A stretch of 35,816 nt of DNA from a bacterium (GCA_030665965.1 DAOUYT010000004.1:1-35816); one strand, 5' to 3'. Shown: positions 1 through 9,136, counted from the first letter of the stretch. Numbers and translations: made by a program. The notes: generated from the letters alone by a model not told the origin.

Positions 1-1
1 C

Positions 2-3000
2 AACACCACCCTCACCCAATTCAAGATACGCATCACTCCCAAAACCCATGCCAATATGCCTGCTCCACCAGGCTCTGACTATACTGTTACAGGTACCATA
101 ACTGCCTGGACCAGCAGCAATGAGCAATCAGGTACTGATACGGGAAGCGCCACCATTACCATTGACAACCAATCACCAGCCAATGTTACTGATGCCAGCG
201 GTTCAGCTGGAGACACCCAGGTATCTCTGAACTGGACCAACTCTACATCTACTGATTTAGACAGCACTGTAGTCTTGAGAGCAACATCCACAGTCACTGA
301 TACCCCTGTTGAAGGAAACACTTACATTGTTGGAAACACCATTGGAACCAGCATTGTGGCCTGTATTGCCACTTCTACAGAAACGTCCTGCACTGACACA
401 GGCCTGACCAATGGCACAGCCTATCACTACAAGCTCTTTGTTAAAGACACCAATGAAAACTATTCAGCTGATGGAGTGGTTCCAGCAGGGTCACCGTTTA
501 CGCCGCAAACCACATTAACAATAGACGTTACCAGCGGTCCCAAAGTTGCGAGTTTAGATTCAGGAGCAACGAGTCAGTATGTTAATGATACTGGCTGTAC
601 TACTTCTTCAACCTGCGCCGCTTTTACGCTTTCAATTTCTTTTGGATCAGAAACAATCACCTCAATTAAAATTACCGAAACAGGAACAGCTGCAGCAGAT
701 ACTTATTTGTCTAATTTAGCCTTATTTTATGATACGGACGACAATTTTTCTAATGGCACAACCGGTCAATATGGTACAACCGTTGCAAATTTTGCTGCTG
801 ATCAGACAGCTAATGTTAGTGGTTCTTTAGTAGTTTCCTCTGACACCACCTATTATTTCTATGTTCGTTTTGATGTAGTAAATGGAGCAAATTATCCTAC
901 TGGCGGCCAAACGGTTAATTTCCAAATTGCCGTTGATGCTGATGTTGGCACAACCGGCACACCAAATAAAACAGGCGCGCCCGTAACACTGGCTGGTATC
1001 ACTTCCATTCGTCCCGATGTTACTTCCATTGCCTATCCTCAACCTCCCGATGGCGGCAGAAATGGAGATACTTTTACCATCAGCGGTGTTGGATTTGCAA
1101 CGAGCTGTGCTGATGTCTCTGTTCAAATTCAGACCACAGATTTAACCTGCAACAGTGCTGCCACAACCTCTCTCTCGGTGACTATTCCTGTTGCTCAAAC
1201 AACTACATTTGGCGGTACAGGATCAAATGGTCTTTTGGTTACAGTCGGCGGGACTGCTGATGATGCGCGTCAAGACTTCTTTATCTATCCTAAAATAGAT
1301 TCTATCACCGTGCCAACTGGTTTTGCTTCAAGTACTGCTCGAGAATTTCAAAATGGTGATACAGATGGCATAATCACTCTTAATGGTTCACGATTCGGGA
1401 CTAATGGAACTGTTACAGTCTTGGGTCAAAGTGCCACTACAACCAGCTATGCAGATACGGCAGTTGAATTGCAAATTCCGACCAGTATACCAGATAATGT
1501 TTATACCGGTGATATTGTTCTTACTCGAACCAATCCTTCAGATAATAAAACTGTTACCTCAACTAATTTCAGGATTTTGCCTCGCATCATTTCCCTTATT
1601 CCCAATAACGGACTGGAGGGTGATGCAGTGACCATTAGCGGTAATCATTTTTGCCAGACAGGCACCTGTCCGCCATCGGGGCAAAGAAATACTTCTACTT
1701 CGACCATAACCTTTAATGGTGTTAATGTTCCTGACAGCGATGTTACAGCCTGGTCTGATGCTTCAATTGAAGTTAAGGTGCCGACAGGTGCTACTACCGG
1801 ACTAGTAATAGTAAAAAGTAATAACTTTACATCAAATGGCGTTACTTTTTCTGTCGGTGTACCAGATGCCACCTCATTTATTAATAATACAGATGGTGGT
1901 TTACTTGACGGTGGCCGGCCGGGTCAAAGCATTACTGTTACTGGCACCTATTTCGCTTCTGCCTGTTCTGCTCCATCAACCGAGGTAAAGATTGGTACTT
2001 ACAGCGTACCCTGCTCTGATGTTTCTAATTGGACCGCCACATCTGTCACTTTTACAATTCCAACTTCTACTACAGCCTATGGCGGAAGTGGTTCTGACGG
2101 ACTTATTATTAGAGCCGATGATCAGGATGATCAGACTCCTCTTACTTTCTTTGTTTACCCTAAGGTTACAAATATCGTCACTCCTTTAATTAGTGGGGCA
2201 GCTCGTGAGGGAGAAACTATAACCCTAACTGGTCTGCGCTTTGGTACTGCAGGTACAGTCACTATCCTGGGAGAGAATGCCACTATCTCTTCCTGGCAAG
2301 ATACAAGCGTGAGTATTGCTGTACCTTCAAGCATTGCTGACAATAATTATACAGGAACAGTTATTCTTATGCGAAGTTCGCCCAGCGGTAATAAATCTCA
2401 TACTGCTACCTCATCGTTTAGAATCCTGCCCAGGATTACCAGTCTTAATCCTAATTCTGGTGAGACCGGAGATCCTGTTCAAATCTTGGGCAATCACTTT
2501 TGTCAAACAGGAACCTGTCCTGCTGCTGGTTCAAAAAGTACCTCAACAGACAATGTTAAATTTTACAATGCTATTCAAGTATCTGATGCCAATGTTACTG
2601 CCTGGTCTGATACTCAGATTGACGTCAAGGTGCCCAGTGGTGCTGAGACCGGTAATGTTATAATTAGAAGCAATGATTATAATAGTAATGGGGTTAGTTT
2701 TACAGTTTCTGAAGCCGAGGAACCTCCACCTGCTGCGCCACCTCCTAGTGGAGGAATCTATATTTACATCGGAGACCCTATTGCTGCTACTCCAAAGGCC
2801 ATCTCGCAAGAGACTATTAGATGGTATTTTATTGATACTGCTACAGATGAAACTGGATTTAAATTATATATTAAACAGAATGGTTATTATAAAGAGATTG
2901 TATCTTCCTCAATCCCAGATTTAGAATTTCTGGATGAAACAGGCCTTTCTCCAAATACAAGGTATTCCAAAAGATATGTCAGAGCTTTTAGAGACTCCTG

Positions 3001-4615
3001 GTATAGTAACCTTTCCGGAGAGTTTTCAGCGGTTTATACTTTAATTGAAGAGCCTACAGTCTTAAAGCTAAAACAGAGAACCGGAAATAGTATTACAGTA
3101 GAACTGGTTGATACCTTATCTAATCTTACTTCTGGAAATTCTGGCCTTTTCTTTGAAAATGTTACTTTAGGTACAAATTCTGGCTGGGTTCAAGTTGATT
3201 TTTGGACTTCAGACAATTTAAAGCCAGGAGCTGCTTATAATTTTAGAGTCAAAGCGAGAAATGGTGATGGAATAGAGACATCGTTCTCTCCTCTTTATTC
3301 ACTTTCTAGCTTAGAAGAAGAGATTATTCCTGTTCCTGAAGAAGAGGTACCGCCAGTGGTTCCACCGCCTCCTCCAGAAGAAGTGGTTCTTCCGCCTTAT
3401 CCTCTGCAGCGAGTGCGGGAAGTCACAGAAGATACTTTAGATTTAATAAAAGATGTAATTTTAAAAACCATAGAGACTGTACAAGATATTGAGTCCTTCA
3501 TAAAAGAGACTTTTACTCAAACAACACAAGACATATCTGATACTGCAAAAGATGTAGTTTTAAAAACCACAGAGACTGTCCAAGATATTGAAGAGATTTT
3601 TATCCAAACAACACAAGACATATCTGATACTGCAAAAGATGTAGTTTTAAAAACCACAGAGACTGTGCAGGATATTGAAGAGATTTTTACTCAAACAACA
3701 CAAGACGTATTTGATGCCACAAGAGATGTAGTCTCAAAAGTCATAAAGACCATTGTTTCAACCTATGATAAAGTGGTGTCAAGGATTAAAAGAATTTTAC
3801 CTCCAGAAAAAGAAATTCCTCAGTTGGTTGTACCAGAATACATTCCTCCTCAACCTACTCTTGTTCCTAAAGATATTCCTTTTGATACTCTAATTGCAAA
3901 GAGTAGCTTTGGTAACATTTCTTTGCAATTTGGTCCTGAAGGCAGATTTAATTTATTAGCAGGTGCTAGCTTTAAAGCCTTTATTAGACCGTCAAAACCA
4001 GTAACCTCTATTACTGGAAAGATACTCTTTGAAACAACAGCAGATATTCCTTTTATTAATTTAATTTCCTTCTTGGGTGATGTTGCCCAAGCTGGCCAAG
4101 AGGCTCAAGCCAAGATATTGTTGGTACAAGAATATGTTTTTCAAGACCCAGATAAAGATGGAATTTACACCGCCTCTATATCAATTCCTCCGGTACCAGG
4201 AGACTACATTATAAAGACATCTCTCTCTTATATTGATGGCGAGCTCAAAGAAATAGAAAATCAGACCCTTGTTGACCCTAGGGGATACATATACAGGCTG
4301 GACCCAGACGGACTTAAGGCCAGGATTATTAATGCGATTGTAACCATTCACTATTTTAATCCTTATACTGAGCAATATGAATCATGGCCTGCCTCTGCTT
4401 ATGACCAGAAGAATCCTCAGATTACTGACGATACTGGAGAATATGCCTTTTTTGTCCCTGAAGGGAAATATTACCTTACTGTTTCAGCAAAAAACTATTC
4501 CTTTTATCAATCTGAAGAATTCTTTATATCAGAGGGAGTGTTTATTCACAAGAACATTGAATTAAAACATGAAGGTGGATTTTGGAATACAATAAAGAGA
4601 GGTTTTAATAGATAA
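2..4615 (+). CDS. Giant modular surface protein (partial, 5' end outside window)
   Basis: The frame is open from base 2, so the gene starts upstream of the window; the first ATG inside is at 56 and residues are numbered from it. About 1,519 residues are visible. In order I see a fibronectin-III-like module (residues 36-150), a beta-rich domain (158-308), two homologous blocks of IPT/TIG-like modules (320-600 and 608-885), a proline-rich linker, a second fibronectin-like region (905-1090), a Pro/Glu-rich stretch, a helical region with a 29-residue repeat (about 1120-1250), and a C-terminal carboxypeptidase-regulatory-like beta domain (about 1415-1505). No LPXTG motif or C-terminal membrane helix is visible. 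The composition suggests an exported, cell-surface or adhesive protein; export is inferred because the N-terminus is missing. The first 500 bases are richer in G+C than the rest, suggesting mosaic module origins. Confidence 0.8.
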   Translation, partial: NTTLTQFKIRITPKTHANMPAPPGSDYTVTGTITAWTSSNEQSGTDTGSATITIDNQSPANVTDASGSAGDTQVSLNWTNSTSTDLDSTVVLRATSTVTDTPVEGNTYIVGNTIGTSIVACIATSTETSCTDTGLTNGTAYHYKLFVKDTNENYSADGVVPAGSPFTPQTTLTIDVTSGPKVASLDSGATSQYVNDTGCTTSSTCAAFTLSISFGSETITSIKITETGTAAADTYLSNLALFYDTDDNFSNGTTGQYGTTVANFAADQTANVSGSLVVSSDTTYYFYVRFDVVNGANYPTGGQTVNFQIAVDADVGTTGTPNKTGAPVTLAGITSIRPDVTSIAYPQPPDGGRNGDTFTISGVGFATSCADVSVQIQTTDLTCNSAATTSLSVTIPVAQTTTFGGTGSNGLLVTVGGTADDARQDFFIYPKIDSITVPTGFASSTAREFQNGDTDGIITLNGSRFGTNGTVTVLGQSATTTSYADTAVELQIPTSIPDNVYTGDIVLTRTNPSDNKTVTSTNFRILPRIISLIPNNGLEGDAVTISGNHFCQTGTCPPSGQRNTSTSTITFNGVNVPDSDVTAWSDASIEVKVPTGATTGLVIVKSNNFTSNGVTFSVGVPDATSFINNTDGGLLDGGRPGQSITVTGTYFASACSAPSTEVKIGTYSVPCSDVSNWTATSVTFTIPTSTTAYGGSGSDGLIIRADDQDDQTPLTFFVYPKVTNIVTPLISGAAREGETITLTGLRFGTAGTVTILGENATISSWQDTSVSIAVPSSIADNNYTGTVILMRSSPSGNKSHTATSSFRILPRITSLNPNSGETGDPVQILGNHFCQTGTCPAAGSKSTSTDNVKFYNAIQVSDANVTAWSDTQIDVKVPSGAETGNVIIRSNDYNSNGVSFTVSEAEEPPPAAPPPSGGIYIYIGDPIAATPKAISQETIRWYFIDTATDETGFKLYIKQNGYYKEIVSSSIPDLEFLDETGLSPNTRYSKRYVRAFRDSWYSNLSGEFSAVYTLIEEPTVLKLKQRTGNSITVELVDTLSNLTSGNSGLFFENVTLGTNSGWVQVDFWTSDNLKPGAAYNFRVKARNGDGIETSFSPLYSLSSLEEEIIPVPEEEVPPVVPPPPPEEVVLPPYPLQRVREVTEDTLDLIKDVILKTIETVQDIESFIKETFTQTTQDISDTAKDVVLKTTETVQDIEEIFIQTTQDISDTAKDVVLKTTETVQDIEEIFTQTTQDVFDATRDVVSKVIKTIVSTYDKVVSRIKRILPPEKEIPQLVVPEYIPPQPTLVPKDIPFDTLIAKSSFGNISLQFGPEGRFNLLAGASFKAFIRPSKPVTSITGKILFETTADIPFINLISFLGDVAQAGQEAQAKILLVQEYVFQDPDKDGIYTASISIPPVPGDYIIKTSLSYIDGELKEIENQTLVDPRGYIYRLDPDGLKARIINAIVTIHYFNPYTEQYESWPASAYDQKNPQITDDTGEYAFFVPEGKYYLTVSAKNYSFYQSEEFFISEGVFIHKNIELKHEGGFWNTIKRGFNR
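1015..2710 (+). repeat. Two-copy block duplication (about 849 bp) of TIG modules
   Basis: Within the giant surface gene, the segment at about 1015-1857 is repeated with divergence at about 1880-2710. Both copies contain the same sequence landmarks, for example NHFCQTGTCP, encoded near 1640 and again near 2490, an offset of about 849 bases (283 residues). Each copy holds about three IPT/TIG-like modules. The divergence indicates an old internal duplication. Confidence 0.8.
3518..3710 (+). repeat. 87-bp tandem repeat encoding a 29-residue helical unit
   Basis: The unit starting CAAACAACACAAGAC recurs at 3518, 3605 and 3692, an exact 87-base period. It encodes 29-residue units beginning QTTQD and containing AKDVVLKTTETVQDIEE. 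A more diverged unit precedes it at about 3430. The first two units are nearly identical at the DNA level, so this is a recent expansion. The repeat probably forms an elongated helical stalk between the beta modules and the C-terminal domain. Confidence 0.9.
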
Positions 4616-4713
4616 AATCAAGAAGACATTTGAACTGAATGTTTTTGTCCAGGAATTCTGTTTTAAAACTTTTATTTTCCTGACAGATAGTCTAAAATAA
4701 ATATATCAATAAT

Positions 4714-4722
4714 AAAGGTCGA
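4714..4722 (+). promoter_or_regulatory. AAAGGTCGA leader element, copy 1
   Basis: AAAGGTCGA lies 35 bases before the ATG at 4758, just downstream of a possible -10 (TAAAAT near 4693). Other copies are at 9137, 10370 and 13444, all in upstream intergenic sequence. Confidence 0.4.
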
Positions 4723-4757
4723 TAATATTTTTATTGGCATTAACAGTAAAATTAAAA

Positions 4758-5006
4758 ATGAATACAAAAGATATTTTTTTTGGTATAGCATTAATTGTTT
4801 TAATCGGTCTTAGCTATTATTTATATTCAGGTTTAATGAAATGTAAAGTTGTGGCAACAGACCTGGGAGCTCAATTACAAGAATGTGGAGCCGGGATAGA
4901 CCAACTTCAGATAGGATTACAAGAATGTATGACCCAGGCCACCCAGTGTCAAGAGGCTTTAGTTAGTCTTCAGGAGACATGTGCTCCTTATCTCCCTACA
5001 GAGTAA
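4758..5006 (+). CDS. Small membrane-anchored coiled-coil protein with heptad cysteines
   Basis: This 82-residue protein has one hydrophobic helix (residues 6-24) and then a short helix-forming tail. I chose the ATG at 4758 (MNTKDIFF) over an upstream TTG at 4734 because it places the membrane helix at the N-terminus. From residue 29 to 75 a heptad pattern can be read. One core position carries Ala, Leu, Ile, Leu, Ala, Leu (33 to 68) and the other carries Cys29, Leu36, Cys43, Leu50, Cys57, Cys64, Leu71. The tail probably lies outside the membrane as an oligomeric coiled coil. It follows the giant surface gene by about 140 bases and is preceded by an AAAGGTCGA element. I do not recognise a family. 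Confidence 0.7.
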   Translation: MNTKDIFFGIALIVLIGLSYYLYSGLMKCKVVATDLGAQLQECGAGIDQLQIGLQECMTQATQCQEALVSLQETCAPYLPTE

Positions 5007-5135
5007 TTAAGATACTGGTAAGGAAGCTGAGAATTCTTCACTGTTATCATTCTTAATTTAATATTCCCTAGACGAGCATTTTTCTTTATATTCAACTGAG
5101 AATAGAGTTTGATTCGCGGTTATGTGAAGAAACTT

Positions 5136-5170
5136 AAAAATGAGGAAGGTTTAATCTCCCTCATTTTTCT
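5136..5170 (+). terminator. Intrinsic terminator
   Basis: AAAAATGAGG (5136-5145) and CCTCATTTTT (5159-5168) form a 10-bp stem, with a T-rich 3' arm followed by CTTT. It probably ends the transcript carrying the coiled-coil gene. The rest of 5007-5270 holds no gene that I can see, only a partial match at about 5068-5090 to a motif in the candidate RNA at 16284. Confidence 0.7.
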
Positions 5171-5270
5171 TTAAGATTAATCTTTCTCAACAAAAATCAG
5201 AAGGGATAAGAGAGGGAATCGTCAAGAGGACAATTTTTTGATAAAATTAAAAAATCAAATCTAAAAGAGA

Positions 5271-6083
5271 ATGAATAATATGAACAAGGTGGTAAAGGTA
5301 AAGGTTGAAGAAAATCTGAAAAAATCCATTTTGGATGCAGTGGATGAAATTGGCGGGTTAAAACACTTTATTAATAAAGGAGAAGTGGTTTTGTTAAAAC
5401 CTAATTTTAACACAGCTGATCCTCCTCCAGCTTCCACGGATTTAGAGTTTTTAAAAGCTGTAACTGAATTAGTCTATGATTGCGGGGCAAAGATAGTAAT
5501 GATTGGTGATTCTTCTACTATGAGTTTGAACACCAGAAAGGTAATGGAAACACTTAAGGTTTTTGAATTGGAGGATATGAAGACGCCTCCTCGTATTTAT
5601 GTTTTTGACGAGCGTAAATGGATAAAAAAAGAGATACCAGGGGCTAAATACTTTAAAAGCGTTTCTGTAACAGAATATTTAGACCGGGCTGATAAATTAA
5701 TCCTTCTTCCCTGTCTAAAAACCCATTTTTTAGCCCAGTTTTCGGGGAGCTTGAAATTAAGCGTTGGTTTTATAAAGCCTTTTCAACGGGTTCGGCTTCA
5801 TTTAGGATATATTCAGGAAAAGATAGCAGAATTAAACAAGATTATTAATCCTGACTTAATTATTATGGATGCCAGGAAATGCTTTATTAAAAAGGGTCCA
5901 GCTGAAGGAGAAATGCGGGAGCCAGGATTGATTTTAGCTTCAATAAACAGAGTGGCTTTGGATGTTGAAGGAATAAAGATTATTCAAGGTTTCAAAGGTA
6001 ATTCATTGAAAAATATTGCTCCCTGGGAATTACCTCAAATTAAAAAAGCAGTAGAGCTTGGTATTGACAGTAAGCTTAAGTGA
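5271..6083 (+). CDS. DUF362 domain-containing protein
   Basis: The 270-residue product matches the DUF362 family in layout: an early VLLKPNFN stretch (about residues 40-47), a GDSS motif, a central LPCLKTH stretch, and a C-terminal LDVEGIKI region. DUF362 proteins are often linked to iron-sulfur proteins and their biochemical role is mostly unassigned. No ferredoxin-type cysteine cluster is visible here, so only the DUF362 core is present. Start at 5271 or 5280 (both ATG) is ambiguous. A GATAAAAT box near 5240 could be its -10. The stop is 7 bases before the diphosphomevalonate decarboxylase start, suggesting cotranscription with mevalonate-pathway genes; a functional link is inference. Confidence 0.75.
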   Translation: MNNMNKVVKVKVEENLKKSILDAVDEIGGLKHFINKGEVVLLKPNFNTADPPPASTDLEFLKAVTELVYDCGAKIVMIGDSSTMSLNTRKVMETLKVFELEDMKTPPRIYVFDERKWIKKEIPGAKYFKSVSVTEYLDRADKLILLPCLKTHFLAQFSGSLKLSVGFIKPFQRVRLHLGYIQEKIAELNKIINPDLIIMDARKCFIKKGPAEGEMREPGLILASINRVALDVEGIKIIQGFKGNSLKNIAPWELPQIKKAVELGIDSKLK

Positions 6084-6090
6084 AAAACAT

Positions 6091-7092
6091 ATGAAAGCTT
6101 CAGCTATAGCAAATGCTAACATTGCTCTGGTAAAATATTGGGGAAAGAGGAATAAAGAACTCATACTTCCAAACAACACCAGTATAAGTATGACAGCAGA
6201 TGGCTTATATGCTCATACCACGGTTGAGTTTGATAAGAAATACAAAGAAGACATATTTGTGTTAAACGGTAGGGAATTGAGAGAGGGTTCCAGGGAATAT
6301 GATGAATACATTGGTTTATTTTTAAAGGTAGTTAGGGAGAAAACGAAAGAAGAAGATAGGGTAAAGATTGTAAGCAACAATAACTTTCCGACAGCAGCAG
6401 GTTTAGCTTCTTCAGCAGCAGGATTTGCTGCTTTGGCTACAGCCTTCAACAAAGCTCTTAATTTGGATTTAGATAAAAAGGATTTGAGCATTCTTGCAAG
6501 AAGGGGGTCGGGTTCAGCAACAAGGTCTATTTTTGGTGGTTTTGTTGAATGGAAAAAAGGAGAAAAAAAAGATGGTTCTGATTCTTATGCAGAACAGATA
6601 GCATCTTTAACATACTGGCCTGATTTTAGAATGATAGCTTGTATCACTTCTAAAAAACAAAAAAAGATAAGTTCCAGAGCAGGAATGGCTAGAACGGTTG
6701 CAACTTCACCAATGTACAAAAGCTGGTTATTGGGCATTGAACAAGACATAGAAAAAGTAAAGAAAGGTATACTAAAAAGAGATTTCACTCTTGTAGGAAG
6801 GACATCTGAAGAAAATTGTTTGAAAATGCATGCCACAATGATAACTACCCAGCCTGCTATCATCTATTGGAATAAATCTACCATAGAGACAATACAATCT
6901 GTTATTGACTGGCGGAATAAGGGATTGGAATGTTATTTTACAATCGATGCAGGTCCTCAGGTAAAGATTATGTGTCTGGAAAAGAATGTTGATTCAATTA
7001 TAAAGAGATGTAAAAAATTAGAAGGTGTAAAAGATGTTATTGTTATAAAACCAGGAGAGGGAGCAAAAATTACCAATGAACATTTATTTTGA
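6091..7092 (+). CDS. mvaD: Diphosphomevalonate decarboxylase
   Basis: This enzyme decarboxylates mevalonate diphosphate to isopentenyl diphosphate using ATP, the last step of the classical mevalonate pathway. The 333-residue protein opens with ANANIALVKYWGKRN, diagnostic of the family, followed by LPNNTSISMT. The GHMP-kinase glycine/serine loop is TAAGLASSAAGFAAL (about residues 101-115), and a GSGSATRS motif follows. The ATG at 6091 fits the family N-terminus; an in-frame TTG at 6058 would add an unrelated extension overlapping the DUF362 gene. It sits 72 bases before phosphomevalonate kinase and probably shares its transcript. The soluble enzyme should act in the cytoplasm. Confidence 0.93.
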   Translation: MKASAIANANIALVKYWGKRNKELILPNNTSISMTADGLYAHTTVEFDKKYKEDIFVLNGRELREGSREYDEYIGLFLKVVREKTKEEDRVKIVSNNNFPTAAGLASSAAGFAALATAFNKALNLDLDKKDLSILARRGSGSATRSIFGGFVEWKKGEKKDGSDSYAEQIASLTYWPDFRMIACITSKKQKKISSRAGMARTVATSPMYKSWLLGIEQDIEKVKKGILKRDFTLVGRTSEENCLKMHATMITTQPAIIYWNKSTIETIQSVIDWRNKGLECYFTIDAGPQVKIMCLEKNVDSIIKRCKKLEGVKDVIVIKPGEGAKITNEHLF

Positions 7093-7164
7093 TTTTTTAA
7101 TTGAGACAGAGGAAAAGGTAGGTGATTAAAACGAGAGCTTCTTAAAACAAGGGTATTAATTAAA

Positions 7165-8286
7165 ATGGTAAAGATATCAGCCCCGGGAAAAATTTGCATT
7201 GCAGGTGAATGGTCTGTTTTAGAAGTGGGAAATCCATTAATTGTTGCGGCTGTTGATAAAAGGGTTTTTGCAGAGATAAAAGAATCTAAAGATGAATTCA
7301 TTCATGTATCCATTAAAGATTTTGGGATAGAGGATTTAAAAGCTTCATTTGAGGGAAATGAATTGAGATTTGAAAGAAGTTTAAAAGAAAAAGAGAAGAA
7401 AGATACCCTTTTTATAAAATCTGCAATTGAGTCTGTATTAAGATACTTTGGTTTAATTAAACCTTTTGAAATTAGAACATGGGGAGAGGAAACAACAATA
7501 AAGATAGGGGATGATGTAAAAACGATTGGTTTCGGCTCTTCAGCAGCCAGTGTTGTAGCTGGTATTACTGGTCTTTTTAAATTTTATGGTAAAGACATAG
7601 AAGAAAAACTGTCAAAAGAAAAGATATATAAGTTATCAGCCATTAGCCATTATCTTGCTCAAGGAAAAGTAGGCTCTGGCTTTGATGTTGCAGCTTCAAC
7701 CTTTGGGGGAATTTTAATTTACAAGAGATTTGATTCCCAGTGGTTAATGAATCAATTTAAAGAAAATAAGAATCTTAGAGAAATTGTACAAATGAGGTGG
7801 CCGGGCTTCCATGTTGAGACCCTTCAAATCCCCAATGATTTTAACTTGCTTGTGGGTTGGACAGGACAACCTTCTTTAACTGCTGAAATGGTAAGACAGG
7901 TAAATGGATGGAAGGAGAATAACAAGAAAGAATATAAAAGGATTCTTGACCGGATAAAAAATCTGGTAGAACAATTAATAAAGGTATGGAAAAACAATGA
8001 CAAAGAGAAAATCTTAGAACTTATAAAAAGAAATGAGGATTATCTCAGAGAGCTTGGGGATAAATCTGGGGTAATGATAGAGACAGAGGAACTGTTAAAA
8101 TTAAGCAGGATTGCCAATAAAAACAAGGGAGCAGGAAAACTTTCAGGAGCAGGTGGTGGAGATTGCGGCATAGCAATTACATTCAATAAAGAACATTCAG
8201 AGATAATAAAGAAAGAATGGCAGGAAAACGGAATCTATTTTATTGATACGGCTTTGTCCTTTTTGGGTGTAAGGGAAGAAGATTAA
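7165..8286 (+). CDS. Phosphomevalonate kinase (GHMP family)
   Basis: The predicted reaction is ATP-dependent phosphorylation of 5-phosphomevalonate to mevalonate diphosphate, the substrate of the enzyme encoded just upstream. The 373-residue protein has the GHMP N-terminal motif SAPGKICIAGEWSVLE, the ATP-binding loop IGFGSSAASVVAG (about residues 121-133), the sequence KVGSGFDVAASTFGG typical of this kinase, and the C-terminal GAGKLSGAGGGDCGIA motif. No other GHMP kinase (mevalonate kinase) is in the window, and neither are HMG-CoA synthase or reductase, so the rest of the pathway would lie elsewhere or be absent. Mevalonate kinase is the main alternative, but the GEWSVLE opening and the pairing with mvaD favour phosphomevalonate kinase. 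Confidence 0.88.
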   Translation: MVKISAPGKICIAGEWSVLEVGNPLIVAAVDKRVFAEIKESKDEFIHVSIKDFGIEDLKASFEGNELRFERSLKEKEKKDTLFIKSAIESVLRYFGLIKPFEIRTWGEETTIKIGDDVKTIGFGSSAASVVAGITGLFKFYGKDIEEKLSKEKIYKLSAISHYLAQGKVGSGFDVAASTFGGILIYKRFDSQWLMNQFKENKNLREIVQMRWPGFHVETLQIPNDFNLLVGWTGQPSLTAEMVRQVNGWKENNKKEYKRILDRIKNLVEQLIKVWKNNDKEKILELIKRNEDYLRELGDKSGVMIETEELLKLSRIANKNKGAGKLSGAGGGDCGIAITFNKEHSEIIKKEWQENGIYFIDTALSFLGVREED

Positions 8287-8350
8287 AATATTATTTGATT
8301 TGTATTTAAGATATAATAATTATCTAGGTAAAATTAACAGATTAAATATA

Positions 8351-9097
8351 ATGACTACCCTATTTTATATAATTATTTCCACTTTTTTGATTAGTCTCAC
8401 TGCCTTTGCAGGAACCTTAACCTTATTCTTGAAGGAAAAATTATTAGATAAGGTTTTATTGATTTTGGTGGCTTTTTCTGCCGGAGCCTTAATGGGAGGA
8501 GCATTTTTACATTTAATTCCAGAAGCAATCGAGAAGACTGAATCAGATCAGGTTTTTAATCTCTTTTTGTATTTGCTTTTCGGGTTTTGTACTTTCTTTA
8601 TTTTAGAAAACTTTATTAAGTGGCATCATCACCATAGCAGGGAGCATCCTGATATAATGCCATTTTCTTATCTGGTTTTAATTTCAGATGGCATACATAA
8701 TTTTATTGATGGTTTAATCATTGCCAGCTCTTTTATGGTTTCATTTTCTGTTGGAGTAACCACTACTTTAATGGTGGCTCTACACGAGATTCCTCAGGAG
8801 ATAGGGGATTTTGGAATTTTAATTTATGGAGGATTTAAAAAACTGAAAGCCTTGTTTTTGAATTTCTTATCAGCTTCCACTGTTATCTTTGGTGGAATTG
8901 CGGGATTTTTGCTTTCACAGAAGATAGGGAAATCCATTATTTATTTGTTACCCTTTGCTGCTGGAAGCTTTATTTATATTGCCTCGTCTGATTTGGTTCC
9001 GGAAATTAAACAGCAGACAAGTGTTAAAAAATCAGTAATCTATTTTTTTGTATTTTTACTGGGAATAACACTGATGTTATTGATAAAATTGTTTTAG
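8351..9097 (+). CDS. ZIP family metal transporter
   Basis: The 248-residue membrane protein has about eight hydrophobic segments. The ZIP transport-site motifs are clear: SDGIHNFIDGLIIASSF in the fourth helix and ALHEIPQEIGDFGIL in the fifth. Between helices three and four lies a histidine-rich loop (KWHHHHSREH) typical of ZIP metal-binding loops. ZIP proteins move Zn2+, Fe2+ or similar divalent metals into the cytoplasm; the exact metal cannot be read from sequence. I chose the ATG at 8351 because an upstream TTG at 8300 would add a polar extension. The next gene encodes a ferritin-like protein, which suggests iron as a cargo, but a promoter between the two genes makes this only suggestive. 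Confidence 0.93.
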   Translation: MTTLFYIIISTFLISLTAFAGTLTLFLKEKLLDKVLLILVAFSAGALMGGAFLHLIPEAIEKTESDQVFNLFLYLLFGFCTFFILENFIKWHHHHSREHPDIMPFSYLVLISDGIHNFIDGLIIASSFMVSFSVGVTTTLMVALHEIPQEIGDFGILIYGGFKKLKALFLNFLSASTVIFGGIAGFLLSQKIGKSIIYLLPFAAGSFIYIASSDLVPEIKQQTSVKKSVIYFFVFLLGITLMLLIKLF

Positions 9098-9099
9098 AT

Positions 9100-9127
9100 T
9101 TGTTACCGTTATCTTCACAATTATAAT
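9100..9127 (+). promoter_or_regulatory. Putative promoter of the ferritin-like gene
   Basis: TTGTTA (9100-9105) and TATAAT (9122-9127) are separated by 16 bases. Transcription would begin near 9134, just before the AAAGGTCGA element at 9137. Confidence 0.55.
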
Positions 9128-9136
9128 AATTTTTGA

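Noticed and set aside
6058-6090. Upstream TTG start for diphosphomevalonate decarboxylase
   Set aside because: It overlaps the DUF362 gene and adds residues not found in the family; the ATG at 6091 matches the conserved N-terminus.
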